DNA of 57,144 nt, taken from positions 1-57,144 of the forward strand of contig JAHJNJ010000027.1 of the NCBI GenBank assembly GCA_018820925.1, read 5' to 3'. Made by a program: the position numbers and the translations under genes. Each line of letters starts with the position of its first letter. The first letter of the stretch is position 1. The notes beneath the pieces were generated by a model, which did no database searches, was not told the DNA's origin, and saw nothing but the letters and a program-made list of their open reading frames with translations. Shown piece after piece: positions 1 through 9,330 of this stretch. The DNA is from Gammaproteobacteria bacterium (GTDB lineage: Bacteria; Pseudomonadota; Gammaproteobacteria; Burkholderiales; Gallionellaceae).

Positions 1-22
1 CGCTTCGCTCCACCCATCCTAC
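1..22. repeat. Right arm of a family-A palindromic repeat, cut by the window edge
   Basis: These bases match the right arm of the long palindromes at 9035-9114 and 11148-11228 (ending CTCCACCCATCCTAC). The left arm would lie outside the window. Confidence 0.7.
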
Positions 23-30
23 ACACTGTT

Positions 31-80
31 GTAGGGTGCGCTTGCGCACCAATGGACTCTGGTGCGCAAGCGCACCCTAC
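31..80. repeat. Perfect 20-bp inverted repeat (family C)
   Basis: The arms at 31-50 and 61-80 are exact reverse complements separated by a 10-base loop. The outer ends read GTAGGGTG and CACCCTAC, like the other palindromes in this window. It lies just past the stop of the minus-strand thiolase, so the transcript would end in a strong hairpin. There is no U-tract, so a classical terminator is not supported. Confidence 0.85.
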
Positions 81-90
81 AAACTTTGCG

Positions 91-1266
91 TTATCTCTCG
101 ACCGCCAGCGCCACACCCATACCGCCGCCGATGCAGAGCGAGGCCAAACCTTTCTTCGCATCGCGGCGCACCATTTCGTGCAACAACGATACAAGTATGC
201 GCGCGCCGCTGGCGCCGATGGGGTGACCAATGGCAATGGCGCCGCCATTCACGTTGACTCGTGCGGTATCCCAGCCCAGTTCGCGGTTGACGGCGATCGC
301 CTGCGCGGCGAAGGCTTCGTTGATCTCCATCAACTCCACATCGTCTGCATTCCAGCCTGCGAGTTGCAGGCAACGTTTGCTGGCCGAGACCGGCCCAAGT
401 CCCATCACACTCGGGTCGACGCCGGTCGCTGCGTAAGCCTTGATGCGGGCGAGCGGCGACAGGCCAAGCTGCCGCGCTCTTTCGCCGGACATCAGCATCA
501 CCATCGCCGCGCCGTCGTTGATGCCGGAAGCGTTGCCCGCCGTAACGGTGCCTTCCTTGTCGAACGCCGGACGCAAGCCTGCCAGCATTTCCAGCGTGGT
601 GCTGTGGCGCAGATATTCGTCGGCATCCACGACGGTTTCGCTTTTTTTGGTTTTGATGGAATAGGGCACGATCTCGTCGACGAACCTGCCGGCCTTCTGC
701 GCGGCCTCGGCCTTGCCTTGCGAGGCGAGGGCGAATTCATCCTGTTCGCGGCGGCTGATGCCGTATTGCTTCGCCACATTTTCGGCGGTGATGCCCATGT
801 GGTAATCGTTATACACATCCCACAGGCCGTCCACGATCATGCTGTCGATCAGCTTGCCGTCGCCCATGCGCAAGCCGTTGCGCGATCCCTGCAACACATG
901 CGGCGACATGCTCATGTTCTCCTGTCCGCCTGCAATCACGATAGCCGAATCGCCACTCTTGATGGCTTGTGCCCCCAGCATGATGGCCTTGAGGCTGGAG
1001 CCGCAGACCATGTTCACGGTCATCGCGGGCACTTCGACCGGCAAGCCCGCTTTGATGGCGGACTGGCGGGCGGGATTCTGTCCGGCACCGGCGGTCAGCA
1101 CCTGACCGAGGACGACTTCGTCGATCTGCTCGCGCGGGACCCGGGTGGTTTCGAGCAGGTTTTGCATGACAGCCGCCCCCAAATCCACCGCCGAAATGCC
1201 ATTAAAAGCTCCGCCAAACTTGCCGACAGCTGTTCGTTTTGCCGCAACCACCAATACGTCGTTCAT
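91..1266 (-). CDS. Acetyl-CoA acetyltransferase (thiolase)
   Basis: The product is a 391-residue thiolase, the usual length of the family. It should condense two acetyl-CoA or cleave acetoacetyl-CoA in the cytoplasm. The catalytic residues are visible: nucleophile Cys88 in VCGSS, His348 in GHPIGASG and Cys378 in CIGGGMG. The sequence resembles the biosynthetic AtoB/PhaA branch more than long-chain FadA, but substrate range cannot be read from sequence. It is transcribed divergently from the TetR gene, with tandem palindromic operator sites between them, so co-regulation with the beta-oxidation operon is likely. The second thiolase at 13875 probably handles longer chains. Confidence 0.93.
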   Translation of the reverse strand: MNDVLVVAAKRTAVGKFGGAFNGISAVDLGAAVMQNLLETTRVPREQIDEVVLGQVLTAGAGQNPARQSAIKAGLPVEVPAMTVNMVCGSSLKAIMLGAQAIKSGDSAIVIAGGQENMSMSPHVLQGSRNGLRMGDGKLIDSMIVDGLWDVYNDYHMGITAENVAKQYGISRREQDEFALASQGKAEAAQKAGRFVDEIVPYSIKTKKSETVVDADEYLRHSTTLEMLAGLRPAFDKEGTVTAGNASGINDGAAMVMLMSGERARQLGLSPLARIKAYAATGVDPSVMGLGPVSASKRCLQLAGWNADDVELMEINEAFAAQAIAVNRELGWDTARVNVNGGAIAIGHPIGASGARILVSLLHEMVRRDAKKGLASLCIGGGMGVALAVER

Positions 1267-1333
1267 ATTAACCGCCTGATTTGTAATTGATTAATGATTG
1301 ATCACTCAACAATGAAAAAAATGATACGACAAA

Positions 1334-1375
1334 ACGAACGGTCGTGCTATTATTTATTTCACGAACGGTCGTGCT
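1334..1375. promoter_or_regulatory. Tandem TetR-type operator, two copies
   Basis: The 15-mer ACGAACGGTCGTGCT occurs at 1334-1348 and again at 1361-1375, 27 bases apart. The core ACGAACGGTCGT is a near-palindrome (ACGA...TCGT), typical of TetR-family operators. It lies between the divergent thiolase and tetR genes. That this TetR protein binds it is inference. Confidence 0.8.
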
Positions 1376-1404
1376 TTTTTAAGCCTTCAAGGAGTGCACC
1401 AAAT

Positions 1405-2043
1405 ATGAAGTTGCAGGAAACAAGCAAACGCAAGTCCCAGACAAGCGAACCGCTCAAAGGCGATGCGACGAAAGCCGCTATTCTTGATGCGGCGCTGGAA
1501 GTGGCTGAAGTCAGCGGACTGCAGGGCATCACCATCGGCGTGCTTGCGGAAAAGACGAGCATGAGCAAAAGCGGCGTATTTGCCCATTTCAGGGCGCGCG
1601 AAGATTTGCTGGTTGAAGTGGTGCGCGAATACCACCGCCGCTTCGAACAAATCGTGTTTGAGCCGGCATTGGAACTAGCCAAAGGCCTGCCGCGACTTAA
1701 GAAGATGATCGCGACCTGGCTGGAGATCACCAGCGCAGCCGAAAGCACAGGCAGCGTGTTCATTACCGGCCCGATCGAATTCGATGACCAGCCCGGCGTG
1801 ATCCGGGACGCGCTCGTGCAGAGCGTCGAAATCTGGCGCCAGGCACTCCTGCGGTCGATCAACGAATCGATCCAGCTCGGGCACCTGAAAGACACCGCCG
1901 ATCCCGACGTCATCCTGTTCCAGATATACAGCTATGTGCTGGGCGTGCACCACGACGTGCGCTTCCTGCATGTCGAAAAAAGCCTGGCGACCGCAAAACG
2001 ACTGATCGAAGAAATGTTTTCGCAACACTTGAACAACCAATAG
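1405..2043 (+). CDS. TetR-family regulator of the fatty-acid operon
   Basis: This is a 212-residue TetR/AcrR-type repressor. The helix-turn-helix lies at about residues 22-68 and includes the recognition segment SMSKSGVFAHF. The rest is the variable helical ligand domain, which in relatives that control beta-oxidation binds acyl-CoA. I chose ATG 1405 because AAGGAG lies at 1388-1393; a longer frame from 1294 would run through the operator repeats. The gene is the first of a same-strand run of beta-oxidation genes, with only 9 bases to the acyl-CoA dehydrogenase. Autoregulation and repression of the divergent thiolase are inferred from the operator position. Confidence 0.9.
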   Translation: MKLQETSKRKSQTSEPLKGDATKAAILDAALEVAEVSGLQGITIGVLAEKTSMSKSGVFAHFRAREDLLVEVVREYHRRFEQIVFEPALELAKGLPRLKKMIATWLEITSAAESTGSVFITGPIEFDDQPGVIRDALVQSVEIWRQALLRSINESIQLGHLKDTADPDVILFQIYSYVLGVHHDVRFLHVEKSLATAKRLIEEMFSQHLNNQ

Positions 2044-2052
2044 GAAAAAAAC

Positions 2053-3840
2053 ATGGCCACCTACACCCCCCCCTTGCGCGAAATGCAATTTGTCATTCAC
2101 GAAGTGCTCAATGCCGGAGACGCATTCAAGAAGATGCCGTCCTACGCCGAGGTTGACGTGGACACGATCAACCAGATCATGGAAGAGGCGGGCAAGTTTG
2201 CCGCCGGCGTCGTGCTTCCGCTGAATCGCATCGGCGACACGGAAGGTTGCACGCGCAATGAAGACAGCTCGGTCACCACGCCCAAGGGATTCAAGGAAGC
2301 CTATCAGCTCTATTGCGAGTCGGGCTGGGCTGCGCTGGCCTGCGATCCCGAATACGACGGTCAGGGTCTGCCGCAGCTCCTCAATACCGTGCTGTATGAA
2401 ATGCTCAACTCGACCAACCAGGCCTGGGCCATGTATCCCGGCCTGTCGCACGGCGCCTATGAATGCCTGCATGAGCACGGCACACCGGAACAAAAGAAAA
2501 CTTACCTGAAGAAGCTGGTCTCCGGCGAATGGACCGGCACCATGTGCCTGACCGAACCGCATTGCGGCACCGATCTGGGCATGCTCAAGAGCAAGGCCGA
2601 ACCCAAGGGCGACGGCACGTATTCCATCACCGGCACCAAGATTTTCATCTCCAGCGGCGATCACGACATGGCGGAAAACATCGTGCATCTGGTGCTTGCG
2701 CGCCTGCCCGATGCGCCGCAAGGCACCAAAGGCATTTCTTTGTTTGCCGTGCCCAAGTTCAAGCCGAACGCGGATGGCAGCGTGGGCGAGGGCAATGCAG
2801 TGAGTTGCGGCGCGCTCGAACACAAGATGGGCATCCACGGCAATTCCACCTGCGTCATGAATTTTGACGGCTCCATCGGCACGCTGGTGGGCGAGCCGAA
2901 TCGCGGCCTGAATGCCATGTTCGTGATGATGAACGCGGCGCGCCTTGGTGTCGGCATGCAGAGTCTGGGCCTGACCGAAGTGGCCTATCAGAACTCCGCA
3001 GCCTACGCCAAAGAGCGCCTGCAGATGCGCAGCCTGAAAGGTCCGAAAGAACCGACCAAGGCCGCCGACCCCATCATCGTCCATCCCGATGTGCGCCGCA
3101 TGCTGCTTACCCAGCGTGCCTATGCCGAAGGCGCGCGAGCCTTCACCTACTGGGTCGCGTTCATGATCGACACCGAACTCAACCATCCCGACGCCAAGGA
3201 ACGCGAAGCGGCAGGCGAACTGGTGACGCTGCTGACGCCCATCATCAAGGCCTTCATCACCGACAATGCTTTCACCGCCACCAACGAAGGCATGCAAGTC
3301 TTCGGCGGCCACGGCTACATCGCCGAGTGGGGCATGGAACAGTTCGTGCGCGATGCGCGCATTAACATGCTGTACGAAGGCACCAACACCATTCAGTCGC
3401 TGGATCTGTTGGGGCGCAAGGTGCTGGGCGACAAGGGGGCCAAGCTCAGGAAGTTCGGCAAGATCGTCGAGGATTTCATCGCCAAGGAGAAGCGTACCAA
3501 GGGCATGTCCGAATTCCTCGAACCGCTGGCGGATATCGCCGAAAAAGTTTCCAAGCTCACCAAGGAAGTCGGCATGAAGGCGCTGCTCAACAAGGAAGTG
3601 GTGGGCGCTGCTGCTGTGCCGTACCTGCGCGTGGTCGGTCATCTGGTGTACTCGTACATGTTTGCGCGCATGGCGAAGGTCGCGCTGGAAAAACAGAACA
3701 GTGGCGATCCGTTCTATTCCGCCAAGCTGTCCACGGCGCGTTTCTATTTCGCCAAGCTGTTTCACGAAACGGCCTACCAGATCAGGGCGGCACGCTCCGG
3801 CGTCGATTCCCTGATGGAAATGGATGCGTCCCTGTTCTGA
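2053..3840 (+). CDS. Acyl-CoA dehydrogenase, large (~600 aa) family, copy 1
   Basis: A 595-residue acyl-CoA dehydrogenase with the extra C-terminal domain of the large FadE/DmdC-like branch. It introduces the alpha,beta double bond into acyl-CoA and passes electrons to ETF. Visible landmarks are the substrate-binding stretch CLTEPHCGTDL, the FAD-contact region VFGGHGYIAEW and the probable catalytic base Glu442 in LYEGTN. The N-terminus begins TYTPPLREMQF, as in the second copy at 5583, so the two are paralogs. It starts 9 bases after tetR and is followed by etfB after 34 bases. Chain-length preference is unknown; having two copies suggests divided specificity. Confidence 0.94.
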   Translation: MATYTPPLREMQFVIHEVLNAGDAFKKMPSYAEVDVDTINQIMEEAGKFAAGVVLPLNRIGDTEGCTRNEDSSVTTPKGFKEAYQLYCESGWAALACDPEYDGQGLPQLLNTVLYEMLNSTNQAWAMYPGLSHGAYECLHEHGTPEQKKTYLKKLVSGEWTGTMCLTEPHCGTDLGMLKSKAEPKGDGTYSITGTKIFISSGDHDMAENIVHLVLARLPDAPQGTKGISLFAVPKFKPNADGSVGEGNAVSCGALEHKMGIHGNSTCVMNFDGSIGTLVGEPNRGLNAMFVMMNAARLGVGMQSLGLTEVAYQNSAAYAKERLQMRSLKGPKEPTKAADPIIVHPDVRRMLLTQRAYAEGARAFTYWVAFMIDTELNHPDAKEREAAGELVTLLTPIIKAFITDNAFTATNEGMQVFGGHGYIAEWGMEQFVRDARINMLYEGTNTIQSLDLLGRKVLGDKGAKLRKFGKIVEDFIAKEKRTKGMSEFLEPLADIAEKVSKLTKEVGMKALLNKEVVGAAAVPYLRVVGHLVYSYMFARMAKVALEKQNSGDPFYSAKLSTARFYFAKLFHETAYQIRAARSGVDSLMEMDASLF

Positions 3841-3874
3841 TTCATTGATGTCCAACCGATAGCGAGAGCTCATT

Positions 3875-4624
3875 ATGAAAATTCTGGTGGCGGTAAAACG
3901 AGTTGTGGATTTCAACGTCAAGGTGCGGGTCAAGGCCGATCAAAGCGGCGTCGATCTTGCCAACGTCAAGATGTCCATGAATCCGTTCGACGAGATCGCG
4001 ATTGAAGAAGCGGTGCGTTTGAAGGAGGCCGGCATTGCGACCGAAGTGGTGGTGATTTCCGCCGGACCCACGCAATGCCAGGAAACCCTGCGCACGGCAC
4101 TGGCCATCGGCGCCGACCGCGCCATCCTGGCCGAGACCGATGCCGAGCTGCAACCGCTGGCCGTTGCGAAGATCCTGAAGGCAGTCTGCGAGAAAGAACA
4201 GCCGCAACTGCTCATCATGGGCAAGCAGGCCATCGATGACGACAGCAACCAGACCGGGCAAATGGCTGCGGCCCTGCTGGGTTGGCCGCAAGCGACCTTC
4301 GCTTCGAAGGTGGTCATTGCCAACGGCGAAGCCAGCGTCACCCGCGAAGTGGACGGCGGCCTCGAGACCATCGCGCTGACCCTGCCTGCCGTGGTCACCA
4401 CCGACCTGCGCCTGAACGAGCCGCGTTATGCCACGCTGCCCAACATCATGAAGGCGAAGAAGAAGCCGCTCGATGTGCAGCCGGTTGCAGGCATGGGCAT
4501 TGATGTCGCGCCCCGTTTGAAGACGTTGAAGGTTGCCGAGCCGCCCAAGCGCTCGGGTGGTATCAAGGTCGCGGATGTTGCCGCGTTGGTTGCAAAACTC
4601 AAGAACGAAGCAAAGGTGATCTAA
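3875..4624 (+). CDS. etfB: Electron transfer flavoprotein, beta subunit
   Basis: A 249-residue ETF beta subunit, the normal size. It begins [20 protein letters not shown] and contains the conserved [16 protein letters not shown] segment. With EtfA it forms the soluble heterodimer that takes electrons from acyl-CoA dehydrogenases and delivers them to ETF:ubiquinone oxidoreductase. GAGAGCT upstream of ATG 3875 is a moderate ribosome-binding site. Its stop directly abuts the etfA start, so the pair is translationally coupled. Confidence 0.97.
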   Translation: MKILVAVKRVVDFNVKVRVKADQSGVDLANVKMSMNPFDEIAIEEAVRLKEAGIATEVVVISAGPTQCQETLRTALAIGADRAILAETDAELQPLAVAKILKAVCEKEQPQLLIMGKQAIDDDSNQTGQMAAALLGWPQATFASKVVIANGEASVTREVDGGLETIALTLPAVVTTDLRLNEPRYATLPNIMKAKKKPLDVQPVAGMGIDVAPRLKTLKVAEPPKRSGGIKVADVAALVAKLKNEAKVI

Positions 4625-5557
4625 ATGACCGCTCTAGTGATTGCAGAACACGACAACCTGTCGCTCAAGGCAGCAACCCTTAACACTGTCACCGCTGCGC
4701 TGGCATGTTCCTCCGAAGTGGATGTGCTGGTCGTCGGCAACGCCGCCGAAGCCGTCGCCAAGGCGGCCGCCCAGATTGCGGGCGTGCGCAAAGTCATCCT
4801 GGTCGAAGCGGATTTTCTGGCCGACCAGATGGCAGAGCCGGTGGCGGAGCAGATCGTGGCCCTGGCCGTGGCTTACGAGCATGTGCTGGCACCCGCCACG
4901 GCGCACGGCAAAAACGTGATGCCGCGCGTGGCGGCGAAGCTCGATGTGGCGCAACTCACCGACGTCATCAAGGTGGTTGCGCCCGACACTTTTGAGCGCC
5001 CGATCTATGCGGGCAGCGCCATCGCCACCGTGCAAACGGCGGACGCCAAAAAGATCATCACCGTGCGCACCACCGGCTTCGATGCTGCCGCTGCCACGGG
5101 CGGTGCAGGCGCGGTCGAGAAGCAGGATGCGCAAGCTGGCGCAGGCAAGTCGCGTTTCGTGAGCCGCGAACTGACCAAGTCGGACCGTCCCGAATTGACC
5201 GCCGCCAAGATCATCGTGTCCGGCGGTCGCGGTTTGGGCAGCGGCGAGAATTTCAAAAAGGTGCTCGAACCGCTGGCCGACAAACTGAATGCCGCCATCG
5301 GCGCGTCGCGTGCCGCAGTGGATGCGGGTTTTGTGACCAACGATTACCAGGTCGGCCAGACCGGCAAGATCGTCGCGCCGCAACTCTACATTGCGGTGGG
5401 CATCTCGGGTGCGATCCAGCACCTCGCCGGGATGAAAGATTCCAAAGTCATCGTCGCGATCAACAAGGACCCCGACGCACCTATCTTTGAGGTGGCGGAT
5501 TACGGGTTGGTGGGGGATCTGTTTGAGGCGGTTCCGGAATTGGTCAAGGCACTCTGA
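4625..5557 (+). CDS. etfA: Electron transfer flavoprotein, alpha subunit
   Basis: A 310-residue ETF alpha subunit. The C-terminal FAD-binding domain is clear: [12 protein letters not shown], then [19 protein letters not shown] and [10 protein letters not shown], ending in the typical [10 protein letters not shown] segment. It binds the redox-active FAD of the ETF dimer. ATG 4625 is the base right after the etfB stop. Its place between two acyl-CoA dehydrogenases indicates a dedicated electron carrier for this pathway. Confidence 0.97.
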   Translation: MTALVIAEHDNLSLKAATLNTVTAALACSSEVDVLVVGNAAEAVAKAAAQIAGVRKVILVEADFLADQMAEPVAEQIVALAVAYEHVLAPATAHGKNVMPRVAAKLDVAQLTDVIKVVAPDTFERPIYAGSAIATVQTADAKKIITVRTTGFDAAAATGGAGAVEKQDAQAGAGKSRFVSRELTKSDRPELTAAKIIVSGGRGLGSGENFKKVLEPLADKLNAAIGASRAAVDAGFVTNDYQVGQTGKIVAPQLYIAVGISGAIQHLAGMKDSKVIVAINKDPDAPIFEVADYGLVGDLFEAVPELVKAL

Positions 5558-5582
5558 TTTACGACGCAAGGAATACCGAGAG

Positions 5583-7379
5583 ATGAGCACCTATATTCCA
5601 CCCATCCGGGACATGCGCTTCGTTCTCAACGAACTGGCCGGTTTCCAGTCGATTGCCCAACTGCCCGGCTACGAAGAATCCACGCCGGATCTGGTCGAGG
5701 CGATCATGGACGAGGCGGGCAAGTTCGCCGCCGAAGTGTTGGCTCCCCTCAATATGCAGGGCGACCTGCAGGGCTGTCAGTGCAAGGACGGGGTGGTGAC
5801 GACAGCAGACGGTTTCCGCGATGCTTATCAATTGTTTGTAGAAACCGGCTGGAATGCGCTGCCTTGTGACGTGGCATATGGCGGGCAGGGACAGCCCACT
5901 GTGCTGACCGCGGCGGTGCATGAAATGTGGAAGTCGGCCAATCTGGCTTTCATGTTGTGCCCCATGCTGACCCTGGGTGCGATCGAAGCTTTGCGCCATC
6001 ATGCTTCGGAAGAAATCAAGAACATTTACCTGCCCAACATGGTCGAAGGCAAGTGGACAGGCACCATGAATCTGACCGAGCCGCAGGCCGGTTCCGACCT
6101 GAGCCAGATTCGCAGCAAGGCTGTGCCGCAGGCTGACGGCACCTATCTCATCACCGGCACCAAGATATTCATCACCTGGGGCGAGCACGACATGGCGGAG
6201 AACATTGTCCACCTCGTGCTGGCGCGCCTGCCCGATGCACCGGCTGGCGTGAAAGGCATCTCGCTGTTTGTGGTGCCGAAATTCCTGGTGAATTCCGATG
6301 GCTCCTTGGGCGCGCGCAACGATCTGATCTGCGCTTCCATCGAACACAAGATGGGCATACATGGCAGCGCGACGGCAGTCATGGCGTACGGCGAAAAAGT
6401 CGGGGCGACCGGCTATCTGGTGGGCGAGGCGAACAAAGGCCTGGGCTACATGTTCACCATGATGAACCACGCGCGCCTGAATGTCGGCCTGGAAGGCGTG
6501 GCGCTGGCGGAGCGGGCGTACCAGCATGCGCTGGCCTATGCGCGCGAGCGCGTGCAAAGTGTCCCGGCCGGTGACAAGTCCGGCGTCGCCAAGACCATCA
6601 TTCATCATGCCGATGTGCGGCGCATGCTGATGGACATGAAATCGCGCACCGAAGCCATGCGCGCCTTGCTGTACTGGACGGCTGCGCAGATGGATCACGC
6701 CAACAACAATCCCGACGCAGCCATCCGCCAGTCGGCACAGGCCACAGTGGATTTCATGATTCCCGTGGTCAAGGGCTGGTGCACGGAAAGCAGTATCGAG
6801 ATCGCTTCCATCGGCATCCAGATTCACGGTGGCGTCGGCTTCATCGAAGAAACCGGCGCATCGCAGTACCTGCGCGATGCGCGCATCACCACCATCTACG
6901 AAGGCACGACCGGCATTCAGGGCAACGATTTGATCGGGCGCAAACTGGCGAAAGAAAAGATCGGGGCAGGCGCGACGGCAAAAGCACTCCAGCAGCAGAT
7001 CAGGGTGTGTGTCGAAGAATTATCCAAAGACAAGAATCTTTCCATCATCGCGCAGCAACTCGGTGTTGCGCTGTCCGATATGGAAACTGCAACCGAATGG
7101 ATGCTGGAAAACTATGACAGCAACCCGCAAGCAGCCCATGCGGGCGCGGTTTCATACCTGCTGCTGACCGGCATTGTGACCGGCGGCTGGCAGATGGCGC
7201 GTGCAGCACAAATTGCGCAGCGCCAGATCGATGCGGGATCGCAGGATACTTTCCTGCAAGCCAAGCTGGCGACCGCCCGATATTTTGCCGCGCATCAATT
7301 GCCCAAAACCATGGGCTATTGCAGCGCGATAACCGAAGGCAGCGATGCCGTGCTGTCACTTGACGAATCTTTGTTCTGA
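5583..7379 (+). CDS. Acyl-CoA dehydrogenase, large family, copy 2
   Basis: A 598-residue paralog of the dehydrogenase at 2053. It carries MNLTEPQAGSDL, IQIHGGVGFIEETGA and the probable catalytic Glu440 in IYEGTTG. ATG 5583 (STYIPPIRDMRF) matches the start of copy 1 and follows an AAGGAA site at 5568-5573; an in-frame start at 5487 would overlap etfA and is unlikely. Both copies keep the catalytic glutamate, so both should be active. Location between etfA and ETF:quinone oxidoreductase ties it to the same electron route. Confidence 0.94.
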   Translation: MSTYIPPIRDMRFVLNELAGFQSIAQLPGYEESTPDLVEAIMDEAGKFAAEVLAPLNMQGDLQGCQCKDGVVTTADGFRDAYQLFVETGWNALPCDVAYGGQGQPTVLTAAVHEMWKSANLAFMLCPMLTLGAIEALRHHASEEIKNIYLPNMVEGKWTGTMNLTEPQAGSDLSQIRSKAVPQADGTYLITGTKIFITWGEHDMAENIVHLVLARLPDAPAGVKGISLFVVPKFLVNSDGSLGARNDLICASIEHKMGIHGSATAVMAYGEKVGATGYLVGEANKGLGYMFTMMNHARLNVGLEGVALAERAYQHALAYARERVQSVPAGDKSGVAKTIIHHADVRRMLMDMKSRTEAMRALLYWTAAQMDHANNNPDAAIRQSAQATVDFMIPVVKGWCTESSIEIASIGIQIHGGVGFIEETGASQYLRDARITTIYEGTTGIQGNDLIGRKLAKEKIGAGATAKALQQQIRVCVEELSKDKNLSIIAQQLGVALSDMETATEWMLENYDSNPQAAHAGAVSYLLLTGIVTGGWQMARAAQIAQRQIDAGSQDTFLQAKLATARYFAAHQLPKTMGYCSAITEGSDAVLSLDESLF

Positions 7380-7391
7380 GGAGGACGGATC

Positions 7392-9029
7392 ATGCGCAAC
7401 GATCGCGAATCGATGGAGTTCGATGTAGTGGTGGTAGGTGCAGGCCCATCGGGTCTGTCTGCAGCAATCCGTCTCAAACAGAAAGCGCTCGCAAACAACA
7501 AGGAGCTCTCCGTTTGCGTACTCGAAAAAGGCTCCGAGGTCGGCGCGCATATCCTCTCCGGCGCGGTCATCGAAACACGCGTGCTGGATGAACTGATCCC
7601 CGACTGGAAAGCCAAGGGTGCGCCACTGGAAACCATGGCGACCAAGGATCGCGTGTTGTTCCTGACCGAGAAGAACCACATCAGGATGCCGACGCCGCCG
7701 CAAATGCACAACAAGGGCAACTACATCGTCAGCCTCGGCAGACTGTGCCGCTGGTTGGGCGAGCAGGCCGAAGCGCTGGGCGTCGATATCTATCCCGGCT
7801 TTGCCGCCGCCGAAGTGCTCTACCACGAAGACGGATCGGTCAAGGGCGTGGCGACGGGCGACATGGGCATCGGCAAGGATGGCGAGCAGACCGCACAATT
7901 CCAGCCCGGCATGGAGCTGCATGCGAAGCAGACCATTTTTGCCGAAGGCTGCCGCGGCTCGCTGACCAAGACGCTGTTCGAGAAATTCAATTTGCGCAAG
8001 GATGCCCAGCCGCAAACCTACGGCATCGGCATCAAGGAGCTGTGGGAAGTCCCGCCCGCACAACACCAGCAAGGGCTGGTCATCCACACCATCGGCTGGC
8101 CGCTGTCCACAGATACCTACGGCGGCTCCTTCCTCTACCACCTCGAAAACAATCTGGTCGCGATCGGCTTCGTGGTCGGGCTGGATTACTCGAACCCGTG
8201 GCTGTCGCCCTTTGAGGAATTCCAGCGCTACAAGACGCACCCCGCGATCCGCCCTCATCTGGAAGGCGGACGCCGCATTTCCTACGGCGCGCGCACGCTG
8301 GCGGAAGGCGGCTTCCAGTCGCTGCCCAAACTGACTTTCCCCGGTGGCGTGCTCATCGGCGACACTGCCGGATTCCTGAATGTTCCGAAGATCAAGGGTA
8401 CACACATGGCCATGCAATCGGGTCTGGTGGCGGCCGATGCGATTTACCAGTTGCTGTTCTCGGAACAAGGCGGCGCCAACGAAGCCGTGCAGTATCCCGA
8501 GTCGCTGAAGAAGAGCTGGATGTGGAACGAGCTGTACCGTGTACGCAACGTGCGGCCTTCGTTCCGCTGGGGCCTGTGGGGCGGCTTTGCCTATAGCGCG
8601 CTGGATACGGCGCTGATGGGTTACGCACCGTGGACACTGAGCCACCATGAAGACCACGCCTGCCTGAAAACAAAAGACCAGGCGCAAAAAATCGACTATC
8701 CGAAGCCCGATGGCAAACTGACTTTCGACCGGCTGTCTTCGGTCTACCTGTCCAACACCAACCATGAAGAGAACCAGCGCTGCCATCTGCAATTGAAGGA
8801 TGCGGCAGTCGCCATTGACATCAATTACGCCCGTTATGCATCGCCCGAAACGCGTTATTGCCCGGCGGGTGTGTACGAGATCGTCGGCGAAGAATCGGGA
8901 GCGCCGAAGTTGCAGATCAATGCCCAGAATTGCGTGCATTGCAAAACCTGCGACATCAAGGACCCGACGCAGAACATCAACTGGCAAGTGCCGGAAGGCG
9001 GAGGCGGGCCGAACTACCCGGCGATGTAA
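7392..9029 (+). CDS. Electron transfer flavoprotein:ubiquinone oxidoreductase
   Basis: A 545-residue ETF-QO, a membrane-associated flavoprotein that oxidises reduced ETF and reduces ubiquinone. The N-terminal dinucleotide fold [13 protein letters not shown] binds FAD. The C-terminal ferredoxin-like domain has the [4Fe-4S] ligands Cys490, Cys514, Cys517 and Cys520 in [13 protein letters not shown], and the ending [12 protein letters not shown] is characteristic. GAGGAGGAC before ATG 7392 is a strong ribosome-binding site. It completes the electron path from the two dehydrogenases to the respiratory chain. A 301-base non-coding stretch with two palindromes follows. Confidence 0.97.
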   Translation: MRNDRESMEFDVVVVGAGPSGLSAAIRLKQKALANNKELSVCVLEKGSEVGAHILSGAVIETRVLDELIPDWKAKGAPLETMATKDRVLFLTEKNHIRMPTPPQMHNKGNYIVSLGRLCRWLGEQAEALGVDIYPGFAAAEVLYHEDGSVKGVATGDMGIGKDGEQTAQFQPGMELHAKQTIFAEGCRGSLTKTLFEKFNLRKDAQPQTYGIGIKELWEVPPAQHQQGLVIHTIGWPLSTDTYGGSFLYHLENNLVAIGFVVGLDYSNPWLSPFEEFQRYKTHPAIRPHLEGGRRISYGARTLAEGGFQSLPKLTFPGGVLIGDTAGFLNVPKIKGTHMAMQSGLVAADAIYQLLFSEQGGANEAVQYPESLKKSWMWNELYRVRNVRPSFRWGLWGGFAYSALDTALMGYAPWTLSHHEDHACLKTKDQAQKIDYPKPDGKLTFDRLSSVYLSNTNHEENQRCHLQLKDAAVAIDINYARYASPETRYCPAGVYEIVGEESGAPKLQINAQNCVHCKTCDIKDPTQNINWQVPEGGGGPNYPAM

Positions 9030-9034
9030 AGGTG

Positions 9035-9114
9035 CGTAGGATGGGTGGAGCGAAGCGATACCCATCGCTGATGTTTGAAAATGATGGGTATCGCTACGCT
9101 CCACCCATCCTACG
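9035..9114. repeat. Long palindromic repeat, family A
   Basis: The left arm (9035-9066, CGTAGGATGGGTGGAGCG...) pairs with the right arm (9083-9114, ...CGCTCCACCCATCCTACG), with a loop of about 16 bases. Near-identical copies occur at 11148, 23626 and 24084. It lies right after the ETF-QO stop, inside the operon. Confidence 0.9.
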
Positions 9115-9141
9115 TGGCTATCCGGCGATGTGAGCGTGATT

Positions 9142-9222
9142 ATGTAGGGTGGGCACGTTTTTGGTGCCCACGCTGTTTCAGATTTCGCACCGCGTGGGCA
9201 CACAAAACGTGCCCACCCTACA
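9142..9222. repeat. Long palindromic repeat, family B
   Basis: The arms begin ATGTAGGGTGGGCACGTTTT and end AAAACGTGCCCACCCTACAT, with matching inner GTGCCCACGC and GCGTGGGCAC segments. Related copies lie at 27385 and 30883. With the family-A copy it fills most of the 301-base gap (9030-9330) between ETF-QO and the acyl-CoA synthetase; I see no gene in that gap. Confidence 0.9.
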
Positions 9223-9330
9223 TGGCTCAATAGTTTCGAGGTAGTGGTTTGTTTTAATCGGCGTAAATCTGCGGACAGTTTTTTGAGATCAATAAGAACA
9301 ATGAGCAGGGGACCAGAAACTGGAGGAGGC

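Noticed and set aside
51-60. AATGGACT in the loop of the first palindrome as a copy of the regulator site
   Set aside because: It lacks the left AGTC arm and lies in a hairpin loop downstream of a gene.
1675-3933. Long minus-strand open frame of about 750 codons opposite the first acyl-CoA dehydrogenase
   Set aside because: It is rich in His, Gly and Arg, has no recognisable domain, and is the antisense shadow of a clear gene with strong codon bias.
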